Positions 27,401-34,639 of a stretch of DNA of 64,000 nucleotides are shown here, one piece after another. The position numbers were made by a program, and so were the translations under genes. Source of the DNA: Lewinellaceae bacterium (GTDB lineage Bacteria; Bacteroidota; Bacteroidia; Chitinophagales; Saprospiraceae). The DNA lies in NCBI GenBank assembly GCA_020636095.1, contig JACJYN010000008.1, positions 186,001 to 250,000 of the forward strand, in the 5' to 3' direction. Every line of letters starts with the position of its first letter. Position 1 is the stretch's first letter. The notes under the pieces were generated by a model. It was not told the origin of the DNA. It saw only the letters and a program-made list of their open reading frames with translations, and did no database searches.

Positions 27401-30000
27401 TCTCCCGGGATAGAATCGTATACAAGGTTTGAAGGGATACAATCAACAAATAAGAAATTATCTAAAGGAAGTTCCCGGGTAGTTGTGGGTTCAAAAAACA
27501 CTTTATTCCCATTGGAAATATACAGCCCCCCCAGGTCACAAATGGAAGGCAGGCCAAAGCATTTTAGAGTCAATTCGAAGGGGCCTTCTCCCGGGTCAAT
27601 TAAACCCCCAAAAGCATCATTTACAATGATGCCGTCAACCATTACCCAGTAGGCGCCGGCGTTCAGTTTTGCAATAATCTCTTCACTTTCTTCTCCTGGC
27701 AGAATGCTCTTTTCGATACAAGCCCCCGGCTGGCCGCCCGGCCCATTTTCCAATAAAAACAGGTCGATATTTCGGGCACTCAGGTTGCGCAACTGAATAA
27801 CAACCGTTTGTTCCTGGGCCAACTGGAAGGAATACCGGCGGTCTCCGGCGTTGTAATTACGCCCTCCCAGCCCGCTCATAAAACAGGAGGAATAATCGGA
27901 TCTTACGTTTCCATTGGAAATGGTGCTGCCGATGATGGTTTGTCCGCAACTAATAGAACTTACATTTTCATCCTGGTAACAATCCACGGAAAGTTGGAAG
28001 GGCCCTTCGACATTATTGAGAAAGACCGGCCCATCGATTAAAATCCAGTACGTACCATCGGTTAAATGAGCAAGTATTTCTTCTGCTCCGGAAGAAAAAT
28101 TATATTCACCGGCGAACAAGCAGTTCCCAGGTTGATCATTGGGGCCATTATCCAGTAAAAACAGGGAAAGCTGGTTGTTAAAGAGAACGGTCAGGTTCAT
28201 AAGCCGGATCACAACGTCTTTTTCTCCCACCACGTCCAGGCGATATACTTTTTCTCCGGCACTGTATTCATCAACAGCGCTTCCGGGTTCACATGCTGTA
28301 TAATCTGAGAAGTCATTCGGTTGCCCAATGGTACTGCCTATGGTTGACTGACCACAGTCAATGGCGTCCAGGTTTTCAACTTCATAGCAAGCCAGGCTAA
28401 GCTCAAATGGGCCCTCGCCCGGTTGAACTGTTGGGTCCAAATCGCCGTCAATGATTAGCCAATAGGTTTCGGCTATCTGAGTGTTGAAAATAATTTCATC
28501 CCCATCTCCGGCAAAAAAGTTGTCGCTGGCGGCCAGGCATTGGCCGGGCTGCCCGTTAAGGTCGTCAAAAAGGAAAAGGTCCAGGTCCAGCCCCAGATTC
28601 TGAAGGTAGGCAACCACCGTGTTTTCTCCATCGGCAGTAAATTTGTAGAATACTTCACCTGTACTATAGTCAGAAGAAAAACCCAAACAAGCGTTGTATT
28701 CGGTACCGGAAAAGTTGTTGACACTGCCGATGTTGCTTCCGGCAATGCGATCCCCACAACTGATGAGGATACCCTGCACTTCATCAACTTCACAAATGCC
28801 CTCTTCCCACTCAAAAGGGGCATACCCCTGGCAGGTGGCGTCAGAAGAAGAAGGGAACTCCATTCCGTTATCCAGGCATACCGAGCCGTTGGGGTTGGGG
28901 TTGGGGAAACAATCCTCAAGCTGCCAGAGGCAAAGGCCGTCGATAAGATAGGCGCTATTGACGCCCAGGGAAGTACTCTGCCGCGCACGAAAATTGATGC
29001 CGCCCAATTGGTTCAGGGTTTGGGCGCCCAGGCTGAAGGGCCAGCTGTAAACGAACTGGTCGTCGATCCAGAGTTCTACCTCATCTTCATCCAGGTCAAT
29101 GATCTGCATGACGTGGAACAAGGCCTCAACCGGAAAATTGAACGTAGCAACGTCAACCGACAGCGCATTGCCGATGCGCAGCCGCCCTACTCCCGTAGGT
29201 TGAAACCAAACCTCATAAGCGATATTGGAGGAAGGCGACGTCTGCGCCCGGTGAAGGACATTAAAATACCCTCCCCGATTAGTCTCTACCGACATCCGCC
29301 AGGACAATCGGTATCGTCCGGAAGTCCGGCCACTCAGGTTGTACACCACATTGGGTTCAGCCGAGCCCTGCCGGTTCAGTTGCAGCAATCTGGCGCTGGA
29401 ATTGGGATAATTGGCGACTACCGCATCCACTGAGGATGGGGAAAACAAATTCCAGTAGGTAGACTGAGTGGTTACTGAACCGTTGTTGTAATACTCAAAG
29501 CTTTCACAACGGACAGGAGTGCCCCCCGGCAGCACGGGCGGCGCCAATTGGTCGGTATATTCATAACACTCGCATAACCCATCGCCATTATTGGGTACAA
29601 AAGCAACCTGGGCCTGGACGCCGCTATTGTCGCCTTGCACTGCAATGTATATGGTATTGCCGGGCAGCAGCAGAATAGATTCTTCAACGGGGGTATTCAG
29701 GCCGTCGCAGGTGGGTGCTATGAAGGAGGGCGAAGTTGGAATCAGCCCGGCAGCATTGCCTCCGCTACATTGATCGTATAACTGAACCGTAGCGGATTCG
29801 CAGACCAAAAAATAACCATCGACCGGAGCGGTAAAGACATACCACTGGGCCTGGCCGTCTATCTGATTATCAAAAAGGGTGACCCAGGTAATAAAAGGGC
29901 TCGACTCTACAAATACGACTTCTGCAGTAGAACAATCGTTAGCCCGAAGGCCCGGGCACAAAAACACGAATACAGCCAACAGGGTGTACAATTTATTCAT
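18457..30000 (-). CDS. Giant SprB-repeat surface protein with T9SS sorting tail
   Basis: 3847 residues. A signal peptide (about 1-20) is followed by a LamG-like region (about 165-370) ending in YLIDGLCLWQLEDC. Then come four PPC-like modules starting with (I/D)xCGQ/DxxxGS. Two long related blocks (about 680-1420 and 1425-2160) each end in a SprB repeat. Eighteen tandem SprB repeats of 77 residues follow (about 2081-3466), with the pattern SCNGxADGxIxxTxSGGTGxLSYxWDNGxGxVEDP. Two PKD/Ig-like modules and two more SprB-type repeats come next. The last 90 residues (VELFPNPVSHKLYL ... GVYFIRLEINGIHFSRRVVV) form a type A T9SS sorting domain. By analogy with SprB it is a cell-surface adhesin, possibly moved by the gliding machinery; that is inference. 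Confidence 0.92.
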   Translation of the reverse strand: MNKLYTLLAVFVFLCPGLRANDCSTAEVVFVESSPFITWVTLFDNQIDGQAQWYVFTAPVDGYFLVCESATVQLYDQCSGGNAAGLIPTSPSFIAPTCDGLNTPVEESILLLPGNTIYIAVQGDNSGVQAQVAFVPNNGDGLCECYEYTDQLAPPVLPGGTPVRCESFEYYNNGSVTTQSTYWNLFSPSSVDAVVANYPNSSARLLQLNRQGSAEPNVVYNLSGRTSGRYRLSWRMSVETNRGGYFNVLHRAQTSPSSNIAYEVWFQPTGVGRLRIGNALSVDVATFNFPVEALFHVMQIIDLDEDEVELWIDDQFVYSWPFSLGAQTLNQLGGINFRARQSTSLGVNSAYLIDGLCLWQLEDCFPNPNPNGSVCLDNGMEFPSSSDATCQGYAPFEWEEGICEVDEVQGILISCGDRIAGSNIGSVNNFSGTEYNACLGFSSDYSTGEVFYKFTADGENTVVAYLQNLGLDLDLFLFDDLNGQPGQCLAASDNFFAGDGDEIIFNTQIAETYWLIIDGDLDPTVQPGEGPFELSLACYEVENLDAIDCGQSTIGSTIGQPNDFSDYTACEPGSAVDEYSAGEKVYRLDVVGEKDVVIRLMNLTVLFNNQLSLFLLDNGPNDQPGNCLFAGEYNFSSGAEEILAHLTDGTYWILIDGPVFLNNVEGPFQLSVDCYQDENVSSISCGQTIIGSTISNGNVRSDYSSCFMSGLGGRNYNAGDRRYSFQLAQEQTVVIQLRNLSARNIDLFLLENGPGGQPGACIEKSILPGEESEEIIAKLNAGAYWVMVDGIIVNDAFGGLIDPGEGPFELTLKCFGLPSICDLGGLYISNGNKVFFEPTTTRELPLDNFLFVDCIPSNLVYDSIPGEVYIYYHEGETDFFSLNLNTSDPAVRAFAFNCDVAFADRSDACEGGTDVNGFLNVPVPGSAPGFYYIVVFNQNLANYDLTILPDGPCSMETQYNCYSPIPTTFPGPDSHFNTADNYAGCYSGPIAYDGRDIVIGLSVGGGYLNVPPGERPQITLDGEITADGLLGLFLFDYQCAENCVGYEEYTDIGQPQGFSFLVEPGVYYLVLDEASPGAVSSFSISCSLGNSFEECVFDGASHEISFSPFAGASLVDSLQNGVSVRTLSIDYDRNDNAFRNIFYFDTFEMIRDPDGTLPNVFISEGGINGYKKCGYETDEKILYRAKLSNDYIAVFDAEYQDTMPPIITAAGRFNTTGSGKSRVRRFVLDTLSAVPKLFIDYKKALLRSSVGLQRGGPAPVPLATRLVNANNRWVVDKGPNSSWYTVSPDIDTVAPFLTQITIEALEENLSPNPRIDTFYILSPALEPLEVEVIQPPSVCFLNNPISLQIDAVSDSPCNGPPEGAVDITASGGEGGLIYNWSMDVGAVEDPTDLAPGTYILTVEDARACTVKDTITIACVETQGQDTIACGQSFFGSTIDAASDINGYPSCLGSNTGYGAGDRLYRFSLAKPQAVVINLKNLSLKNLDLFLLENGTGGQPGSCIDTSALAGAENEEILYTLDAGVYWIAVDGKADGANKEEGVFELSLSCFDLPTICDLDNISINGGNTVFKGAGLHENIPSDNIQFISCIESLYPVLPDTGDVFLYYHENPDSLLKLRLTTSDSDVRAFVFNCNDLNLSRANACLGFTDANGVLDLPVAEAGFYYILTACEASTDYSLKILADGPCSLDTQIACPDTPTSFTVSGEGDHYNTADHYAGCYPGSRDYDGEDKVLVLDVFSNVHSPYDFLTDEIGDEPNAVTIYFSSTGGSMGLFVFDYQCGENCIAYIETPDDGSQVSLTLDIYNEDGTFLNTGVYYLVVDQIAPGGATDFTISAERDEGQTLTCDTFDSSIHEFSFSPFAGVSLLGEATTILADFNRNSNAQDGVFYFQSTILNQDPVTGEIANVTLVADGEGPVASKCGYEPDEEIVFRAVLSDGFVATLHAEYTDTTGNLITASNLFNASGMGRSRIKKLTVENLSPAPTLDVGSNRVVLLTGTPTRATKRITANNRWAIIKGPGATWYNISPDLDTIAPFDNRITIDVVEENQSPNIRVDTFYVVSPALLNEPVEVIISQPPSLCFLNPIGLVVNEVEDVSCNGLADGTITITASGGNGNLTYNWNGGIGNVEDPTGLAPGEYILSVKDARNCILSDTLTIAEPEPITFSLAEPTDARCIGGADGGIDITVTGGNGGFSYNWDAGIGAVEDPAGLSAGTYTVTATDSKGCNESESVVVGEAPAIQLDAIVSAPASCAGFADGAIQISASGGTGTLSYAWDNGAGMVEGPSGLAAGTYTVTVTDANNCTYSEAVEVTEPAPLEATQLESTGASCNGLADGSIAITITGGAGTLSYSWDNGIGGVEDPTGLPAGSYTVTATDANGCTLEETVVVAEAAALEINSILPTGTACNGAADGSIALTASGGTGALSYEWDNGAGLVEDPTGLPAGEYTVTITDENGCTLSESATVADAAAISFAVDLVEAVSCNGAQDGAIAVTASGGTGALSYEWDNGVGAVEDPTGLSAATYTLTITDANNCTFTETIMVEEPPAIELSMAEAIGASCNGAADGAIEVSASGGTGALSYAWDNGIGVVEDPAGLPAGAYTLTITDENSCTLTEAVTVTEPPAIDITQLETQGASCNGAADGSVAISASGGTGTLSYEWDNGIGAIEDPTGLPSGSYTVTITDENGCTLTETATVQDASTIALAVDAVTEVSCNGAADGAISVTASGGTGTLSYAWDNGIGAVEDPVGLPAGSYTLTITDENNCSQIETVMVEEPDAIEATAIDITAVACNGENNGAIEVTASGGTGALSYEWDNGIGAIEDPVGLSAGSYTLTITDANNCSQIETVMVEEPAAIEATAIDVTSVACNGESSGAIAVTITGGAGVLSYEWDNGAGLVEDPTGLPAGSYTVTATDANGCTLEETVVVAEAAALEINSILPTGTACNGAADGSIALTASGGTGALSYEWDNGAGLVEDPTGLPAGEYTVTITDENGCTLSESATVADAAAISFAVDLVEAVSCNGAQDGAIAVTASGGTGALSYEWDNGVGAVEDPTGLSAATYTLTITDENNCSKTEMINLEEPVALAINSLLPQPVSCYGAADGAITIDVTGGTGAVDYTWDNGIGAVQNPVGLSAGVYTVTATDENGCTFEEAVNIEEPDSLAITSIETQGASCGGFADGAIEITAAGGTGPLSYEWDNGIGLVEDPSGLAPGAYMVTVTDVNLCTTTGSTLVEDATDLAIIVDEVAAVSCFGAADGAVAITVTGGTGTINYAWSGGAGAMEDLDGLLPGPYTLTVTDANNCTRTETVLVDEPPAISITVDELIAPSCFGDEGGAILITASGGSGGFSYSWNNGLGTVEDPTGILAGPYTVTVSDSNGCTDTEMISLAQPPALNFDDIQIVNATCPGFADGAIDITVSGGSGVLTYEWSAGIGAVEDPQGLPAGAYSVTATDENGCSIGTSVLVEGLPSVAPQIIGATVLCMGSSTVLDAGFGYASYLWSNGSQGQTIEVDEPAAYSVTVTNQAGCSGSDGVLVEEVEALDVEIQGAAFFCGGTTTTLDAGVYDSYQWSGGQSTRLAIISMPGIYSVTVTDENGCMGIDSIEVIQAPAVIVTLDSVEQITCYGLEDGAISVTASGGMGQLSYEWNQGLGDVEDPMNLGIGEYALTVTDENGCFGHVFVTIVEPDSLQVAMESTDASTAQGNNGTATAIPQGGVASYTYQWSNGGVGPTLTGLEPGVYEVTVTDRNGCEAYGITEVKLVVSTEELAFLRDEVELFPNPVSHKLYLRYQSPINREIHWSLMDLFGRQLMQGSAAERRKAYEINVNELPKGVYFIRLEINGIHFSRRVVVQ
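20802..21315 (-). repeat. 514-bp exact internal duplication, distal copy
   Basis: Identical base for base to 22419-22932, at an offset of 1617 bases, which is exactly seven 231-bp units. It covers the end of one SprB repeat and the next two (repeats 12-14 of the protein). Confidence 0.95.
22419..22932 (-). repeat. 514-bp exact internal duplication, proximal copy
   Basis: The partner of 20802-21315, encoding repeats 5-7 of the protein. The match ends abruptly on both sides, where the flanking units return to ordinary divergence. Confidence 0.95.
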
Positions 30001-30085
30001 AAGGGCTAAGGGTTTTAGGTTTCACTTACTTTACAGTGTTCTAAGGCTATTGGCCAATTAGAAACAGCCGCTGTAACAGCAAAGC

Positions 30086-30118
30086 TAAAGTTAGAGAATA
30101 CTTGGGAAGGGAGAACAA
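30086..30118 (-). promoter_or_regulatory. Possible promoter of the giant surface-protein gene
   Basis: On the minus strand, TTTTG (complement of 30116-30120) is followed after 22 bases by TAACTTTA (complement of 30086-30093). It differs from the Bacteroidota -7 box TANNTTTG at the last base. It would give a leader of about 80 bases before the ATG at 30000. The 365-base divergent gap 30001-30365 holds no gene that I can see. Confidence 0.35.
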
Positions 30119-30365
30119 AATTCATCATTTTTTCACTATTCTCTTCTATTGAACGGCTATCCTACTGATAAGGAATAAGGCCTTAGCATCAACTGAAGGG
30201 AGTATTTTTTTTAAACCCGAGCCCTACCAACAAAATGAGCGATGCGCTGGCACGAGAAAAAGATTTTTAGAATATTTTGAAAGGGCGCTTCCTTTTGAAT
30301 TGTATATTTGAGCCCTCAGGATAATAAGTAGTGATTAAAATGTTACCAGGCAGGAAATCAACCAC

Positions 30366-31403
30366 ATGAAGAGACATCTGTTTTTAGCAACCATCCTACT
30401 ATTTACAACCCTGCAAGCCGGCGCTCAGATAAAGCCCGACTTTTTCCCCGAAGATGTCACGACGGAAGGCGGAGAACTGCGCTGTTACTGCAAGCCCGGC
30501 ATCCAAAACAAATCTCGATCCAAGGGGCTGGAGTTATCTTATGGATACTTTGGCGGCGGGCAATTTAAGCCGGAAGACACTTTGATCACTCCGCCGTTGA
30601 CTGAATTTCGCCACCTCAGCTACCTGAAGTTCGACCTGAAAGCGCCGGTAGTCAACCAGGAAGATTTCAAAGTCTTATTGAGCTTTTCCTACTTCTCCGA
30701 ACTGTACGATTTCAAACGTTTTGGCCCGGATTTCAGCACTACCTTCCGCGAGCTGAACGACAGCGACCTTAAAAGCAGTTCGCTGGGGCTGATCCTTTCC
30801 AAATCACTCGATGAATTCCACTATCTGGCCTTCCGGTTTAAGCTGGCGGCCAATGGAAATTATAAAGGGTTGGGCCGCTTTTTCGAAGACCGGTATGCGA
30901 TCTATAAATTCTACGGGATTTATGCGATCAAGCCCAACGAAGATTTTGAGTGGGGCTTTGGAGTGGCCTATTCCAAAAGCTTCCGGCGCAATAACTTTGC
31001 CCCCTTTCTTCTTTTCAACCGCAATTTCAATGAAAAGTGGGGCATGGAAGCCGTTTTGCCCGCCAACGCTTTCCTGAGGTATAATCTGGGCTCTGGAGAT
31101 ATCCTCCTCTTCGGCGTAGAGTATGACAGCCAGAGCTATCGCTTAATTGTTCCGAATACAGGGTTGGGTAATTACGATTTCGCCATCAATCATTCGGAGT
31201 TTCTTACCTCCGTACGGGTAGAGCACCAGTTTGCCAACTGGATTTGGGGCAACTTTAAAGCCGGCTACCGGCTTAACTTCAGTACGGACTTTGAGGCCAG
31301 AACCCCTGGCACCACCTCTTTCAATGTAGAACAATCCAATGCTTTGTTTTTCCAGGTTGGGTTCTTTCTCTCCCCACCGGATGACCTGTTCCATCACAAT
31401 TAG
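30366..31403 (+). CDS. Outer-membrane beta-barrel protein, DUF6268-like
   Basis: 345 residues with a clear signal peptide (residues 1-20, ending QAGAQ). The mature part is rich in alternating aromatic and polar residues in strands separated by short turns (KGLELSYGYFGGG, FKVLLSFSYFSELYDF, LAFRFKLAANGNYKG, EWGFGVAYSKSF) and ends in an aromatic strand, as expected of an outer-membrane barrel. A CYCK pair sits near the N-terminus of the mature protein. It resembles Bacteroidota porin-like proteins of the DUF6268 type; ligand and role are unknown. A TATATTTG box lies 56 bases upstream (30303-30310), but with no properly spaced -33 element. Confidence 0.65.
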   Translation: MKRHLFLATILLFTTLQAGAQIKPDFFPEDVTTEGGELRCYCKPGIQNKSRSKGLELSYGYFGGGQFKPEDTLITPPLTEFRHLSYLKFDLKAPVVNQEDFKVLLSFSYFSELYDFKRFGPDFSTTFRELNDSDLKSSSLGLILSKSLDEFHYLAFRFKLAANGNYKGLGRFFEDRYAIYKFYGIYAIKPNEDFEWGFGVAYSKSFRRNNFAPFLLFNRNFNEKWGMEAVLPANAFLRYNLGSGDILLFGVEYDSQSYRLIVPNTGLGNYDFAINHSEFLTSVRVEHQFANWIWGNFKAGYRLNFSTDFEARTPGTTSFNVEQSNALFFQVGFFLSPPDDLFHHN

Positions 31404-31557
31404 AGTGTACCTGAATATCAGTCATTTCTATTCCTCCTATCTCCCGAATAAACCGGACGTATTAAAGCCATTCCAAACATCAGGCTGAAATTTTTTGTTT
31501 TAATGGTGAGTGAATAACTCGTTCCAAAAACAATTCTTTCATACAATCACCATTATC

Positions 31558-32253
31558 ATGAAACACATATTGCTAAGCCTGATTCTCATTCTGGCCCTCC
31601 CGCTCTCGTCCGACGCTCAGGTGCCTGAATTAACCAATGCTACGATCCAACACAATAAGGCCGAGCGGCCCTGTATTATGGTAGCCATAGAATCTGAACC
31701 CAAAGCCCTCAAGGAGGCGTGGCAGGACTTCATAAAGGACAATTATGATGTCAAACTGAAGGGTATTGGCTTCCTGGCCAATAAGGACCTGCTGGATGCC
31801 GAAAAAGTTCAATTCAAAGCCATCAGCGACAAGGAGATGAATTTTTATACGTTTTTTGATGAAAAGAAAGATAAAACCGAGATGTATGTGTTCGCATCAT
31901 TGGGATACGACATTTATCTGGACAGAGGAGAATACCCCCAGGAATACCGGGCCATGCGCAACATCGTCGACAAGTTCGTCACTAAATACGTTCCCAGCTA
32001 CTACCAGCAGCAGGTCGCCGAAAGCCAGGATTTGCTCAGCAGCCTGAAAAAAGAGATCGGAAACCTGATGGGTGATATTTCCGACAACCAAAAGGCAATT
32101 GAAAAGAACCTCAAGGCAATCGACAAACTCAGAGACAAGAATAAGGACTTGTCTTCTGACCTCGACAAAAAGCAAGACCGCCTCAAAGAAGTTCAGCAAC
32201 TACTCGAGCAACGACAGGAAAAGCTGAAAGAAGCAAAAAAGGAGCTTCAGTAA
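31558..32253 (+). CDS. Secreted protein with C-terminal coiled coil, unknown function
   Basis: About 231 residues from the ATG at 31558, chosen because it begins directly with a signal peptide (MKHILLSLILILALPLSSDAQ); the open frame extends 16 codons upstream. The mature N-terminal domain (about 22-150) includes an ESEPKALKEAWQDFIKDNYDVKLKG segment and a FASLGYDIYLDRGEYP segment and is not recognised. Residues about 155-231 are a long charged heptad-like coiled coil (SLKKEIGNLMGDISDN ... LEQRQEKLKEAKKELQ). Probably periplasmic. Six bases after its stop begins a long inverted repeat that could end the transcript. Confidence 0.6.
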   Translation: MKHILLSLILILALPLSSDAQVPELTNATIQHNKAERPCIMVAIESEPKALKEAWQDFIKDNYDVKLKGIGFLANKDLLDAEKVQFKAISDKEMNFYTFFDEKKDKTEMYVFASLGYDIYLDRGEYPQEYRAMRNIVDKFVTKYVPSYYQQQVAESQDLLSSLKKEIGNLMGDISDNQKAIEKNLKAIDKLRDKNKDLSSDLDKKQDRLKEVQQLLEQRQEKLKEAKKELQ

Positions 32254-32258
32254 GCAGC

Positions 32259-32420
32259 TATACTCCCCTCGGGCACAAGAAGTGATTTTCGTCTCTTTCT
32301 TTTTGCGCCCTGCGGCGTTGAAAATGCTCGGCGTAGCTGGGCTATGCCTGCGCTTTCCGCCTTGCAGGCCACAAAAATAAAATTGTCAAAATTTCACCTC
32401 TCATACCCGAGGGGAGTATA
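32259..32420. repeat. 162-bp inverted repeat with a core shared with 52938-53096
   Basis: Perfect 15-base ends (TATACTCCCCTCGGG and its complement) enclose nested imperfect inverted tracts. The centre contains CGGCGTAGCTGGGCTATGCC, nearly the same as the centre of the element at 52938. It fills the gap between two convergent genes, its right arm touching the stop of the cyclase gene, so it could act as a two-way terminator. Confidence 0.8.
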
Positions 32421-33230
32421 TTATTCCGGAACCAGCGCCACGATCCTCAGTGGAGCGCCGCTGCCGTGCCGGATGAGCATGGGCAAGCCGACTACCCAAC
32501 TGCCTTTTGCCGGTAGTTGATCCAGGTTGGCAATATTTTCCAATCCGGGGACATTGGCGGCGCCCAGTATCTGGTGGCTCTCAAAATCAGTAGATTGGCC
32601 ATAGTCGATACTGGGTGTATCCAGGCCGAAGGCCTTAATGCTTCTTTTCCCGGTTAACCACTGAGCTGCCTCCGGGTGTAGCCCGGGGAAATGAAGCCCG
32701 GCTACTCCCTCCTCTCCCCTTTTATCCGTACCCATATACTTTATCCGGTCCGGCCAGAACTGGCCGCTGCCGGTATTCACCAGGACGATGGCGCCGGCGG
32801 GAATGGGGCCGTTGGCCTGTTCCCAGGCCTCGAAATCGGCCACCTGGATCAGGTAGTCCCGGTTTTCCAGCGCTTTTCCTGAAACGTCCACCACAATTAC
32901 CGGGCCGATGAGTTGCTCCAGGGGGATTTGTTCTACTGAGTTCTTACCTTCGGCAAAATGAACCGGAGCGTCCATGTGGGTGCCGCCGTGTTCGGCAGCG
33001 CAATAGGAATAAGCCGAATAGTAGTAGCCTTTATCCGTCACGCCTTCGGCTACCGTGTCCAGGCGGAAGCTCTCCGCCGTGGGCCAGTAAATCGTCTTTT
33101 CGTCGAAAGGATAACTCAGGTCAACCCAGCGGCCGGCGGGGAAACCTGCTTCCTGCTGAACCGGCTCTGCCGGCTGGCAGCTTGTCATCATGGCTACCAT
33201 GAGCATAGTAAGGATTTGCTTCATTTGCAT
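32421..33230 (-). CDS. Cyclase-family metal-dependent hydrolase, lipoprotein
   Basis: 269 residues. The N-terminus is a short lipoprotein signal with the lipobox MTSC (Cys18). The cyclase/kynurenine formamidase signature HGGTHMDAPVHF is complete (His81, His85, Asp87, His91), giving the metal site of this family, which hydrolyses small amides, lactones or cyclic substrates. The end of the protein (LPAKGSWVVGLPMLIRHGSGAPLRIVALVPE) also fits. An export signal is uncommon for kynurenine formamidase, so a periplasmic substrate other than N-formylkynurenine is likely. An alternative start two codons in (33224) is equally good. Confidence 0.82.
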   Translation of the reverse strand: MQMKQILTMLMVAMMTSCQPAEPVQQEAGFPAGRWVDLSYPFDEKTIYWPTAESFRLDTVAEGVTDKGYYYSAYSYCAAEHGGTHMDAPVHFAEGKNSVEQIPLEQLIGPVIVVDVSGKALENRDYLIQVADFEAWEQANGPIPAGAIVLVNTGSGQFWPDRIKYMGTDKRGEEGVAGLHFPGLHPEAAQWLTGKRSIKAFGLDTPSIDYGQSTDFESHQILGAANVPGLENIANLDQLPAKGSWVVGLPMLIRHGSGAPLRIVALVPE

Positions 33231-33316
33231 ATTTAAACAATTTCGGTAACTATTTAGTTAGCGGTTAGCCGGTACATGCCCTTAAGGCCAGCTTCTTAAC
33301 TGACAGATTAAGCCCC

Positions 33317-33346
33317 TATCCCATTTTTATGGGCATCGGGCGCCAA
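33317..33346. repeat. Short dispersed 30-bp repeat with hairpin, copy 1
   Basis: Identical over 30 bases to 35297-35326. It contains the hairpin CCCATTTTTATGGG followed by CATCGGGCGCC. Similar GCCAATTGCTG text follows both copies. Confidence 0.75.
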
Positions 33347-33400
33347 AGGCCAACTGCTAAGCGCCAATTGCTGAAAAGCAACCCATTTCGCAATGATTGA

Positions 33401-34435
33401 TTACTGATCCACCCGTTTCCACTCCTGGGTGGCCCCATTGCTGAATTTCAAAAACAGGCTATTTCCCTTCACTTCATAGCCGGCAAATTTAATCCAGCCT
33501 TTCCCCTGGTTGATCAATAACTGGCCTTCCTGCGTTTGCCATTCGCCGCGGCCCACGCCTTTACCCTGCGGATTGGCGCGCACCGCTGTGGCATCTCCGT
33601 AGTGGAAGGTATTATCCGTGTTCAAGCGCAACAGCAACTCCTTACCTGGCGCGGTTTGGCCCGGCTCCGGCGTAGCGGCATAATACCAGTTGCCGGGCAG
33701 GACGGTTGCGCCCTCTCTTAGAAACGCCATTTGGAACTGGCCTTGTTCGGCGGATAAAGTGAGTGTGATGACGTCCCCATCCAGTACCCCGGAGAAATTC
33801 ATTTTGCCCTGGGTCTGAGGGTCCAGCACTTCTCCCCAGGATTCATTCCCGTTGATCGCTCCTTCCAGGCTGTATTTGTATCCACCGGCGTCGATTTCAC
33901 CGCTGAGTTGATTGCCATATCGCTGGAAGGAAAGCTGAGCAGCGGCTCCGTTGGCCTCTCCGTTGAAAACCCCTTCCCAGGCCCCTCCGGCAGCGCCCTT
34001 CGGCTGAGGCGGGGGCGGGCGGGCATCTACCTCCTCCGCACTTTCTTTCTGAACCAGTTCCAGGGGCGGCTTTATTCTTTCCCGGCGGGTAAGGACAAAG
34101 TCGTTGGCGTTCAGGTAGTCCGGCTGGTTGTAGGCATCCACCGGCATGATCGTCATAAACAGCTGATCACCTTCCCGATAAGCTTCAAAGTAAAGTACAT
34201 TCCGGTTATTGGACAGCGAACCTCTGGCGTTCCCCTGGTCAACGATGGCCTGCAACTGATAACGGGTGCTGTCGGAGTCTATCATCCTGCCCGATAGCCG
34301 GTTGGGGCCGGCCTCCTGAATTTGAAAAACGACCTCGGCCCCGTCTCTGGATAAGGCGTATTCTCCGGCATAGCTCTGGGCCTGCAACAATAGGGGCAGA
34401 GATAAGAAAAAGAGGTAGAAAACGATGGTTTTCAT
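33401..34435 (-). CDS. Secreted beta-rich protein, unknown function
   Basis: About 344 residues from the ATG at 34435, chosen because the protein then opens with a signal peptide (MKTIVFYLFFLSLPLLLQAQ); eight more codons are open upstream. Three related beta segments appear: about 20-120 (YAGEYALSRDGAEVVFQIQE...LSGRMIDSD), about 150-245 (GGAWEGVFNGEANGAAAQLSFQRYGNQLSGEIDAGG), and a C-terminal part (GNWYYAATPEPGQ...GEWQTQEGQLLINQGKGW). The first two look like the lipocalin-like strands seen in small Bacteroidota secreted proteins, joined by a Pro-rich linker (about 133-145). No catalytic motif was seen. Confidence 0.55.
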   Translation of the reverse strand: MKTIVFYLFFLSLPLLLQAQSYAGEYALSRDGAEVVFQIQEAGPNRLSGRMIDSDSTRYQLQAIVDQGNARGSLSNNRNVLYFEAYREGDQLFMTIMPVDAYNQPDYLNANDFVLTRRERIKPPLELVQKESAEEVDARPPPPQPKGAAGGAWEGVFNGEANGAAAQLSFQRYGNQLSGEIDAGGYKYSLEGAINGNESWGEVLDPQTQGKMNFSGVLDGDVITLTLSAEQGQFQMAFLREGATVLPGNWYYAATPEPGQTAPGKELLLRLNTDNTFHYGDATAVRANPQGKGVGRGEWQTQEGQLLINQGKGWIKFAGYEVKGNSLFLKFSNGATQEWKRVDQ

Positions 34436-34639
34436 TCTGATCGGGTTGTGGATGAACAAGCTCTTATCAAGTGAAACTAATGATTTTTTGGAAAATACGC
34501 ACCCTCCGAGCCAAAATGCAAGATGAGTCCATGAAATTGAAAGATATGTGCACCTAACCGCAGTGGAAGTTAGCTAACTTTACAACCGAAGAACCGAGGC
34601 TCAACCATTCACTTTTTTTTAAATACAAACTCAACTCAA

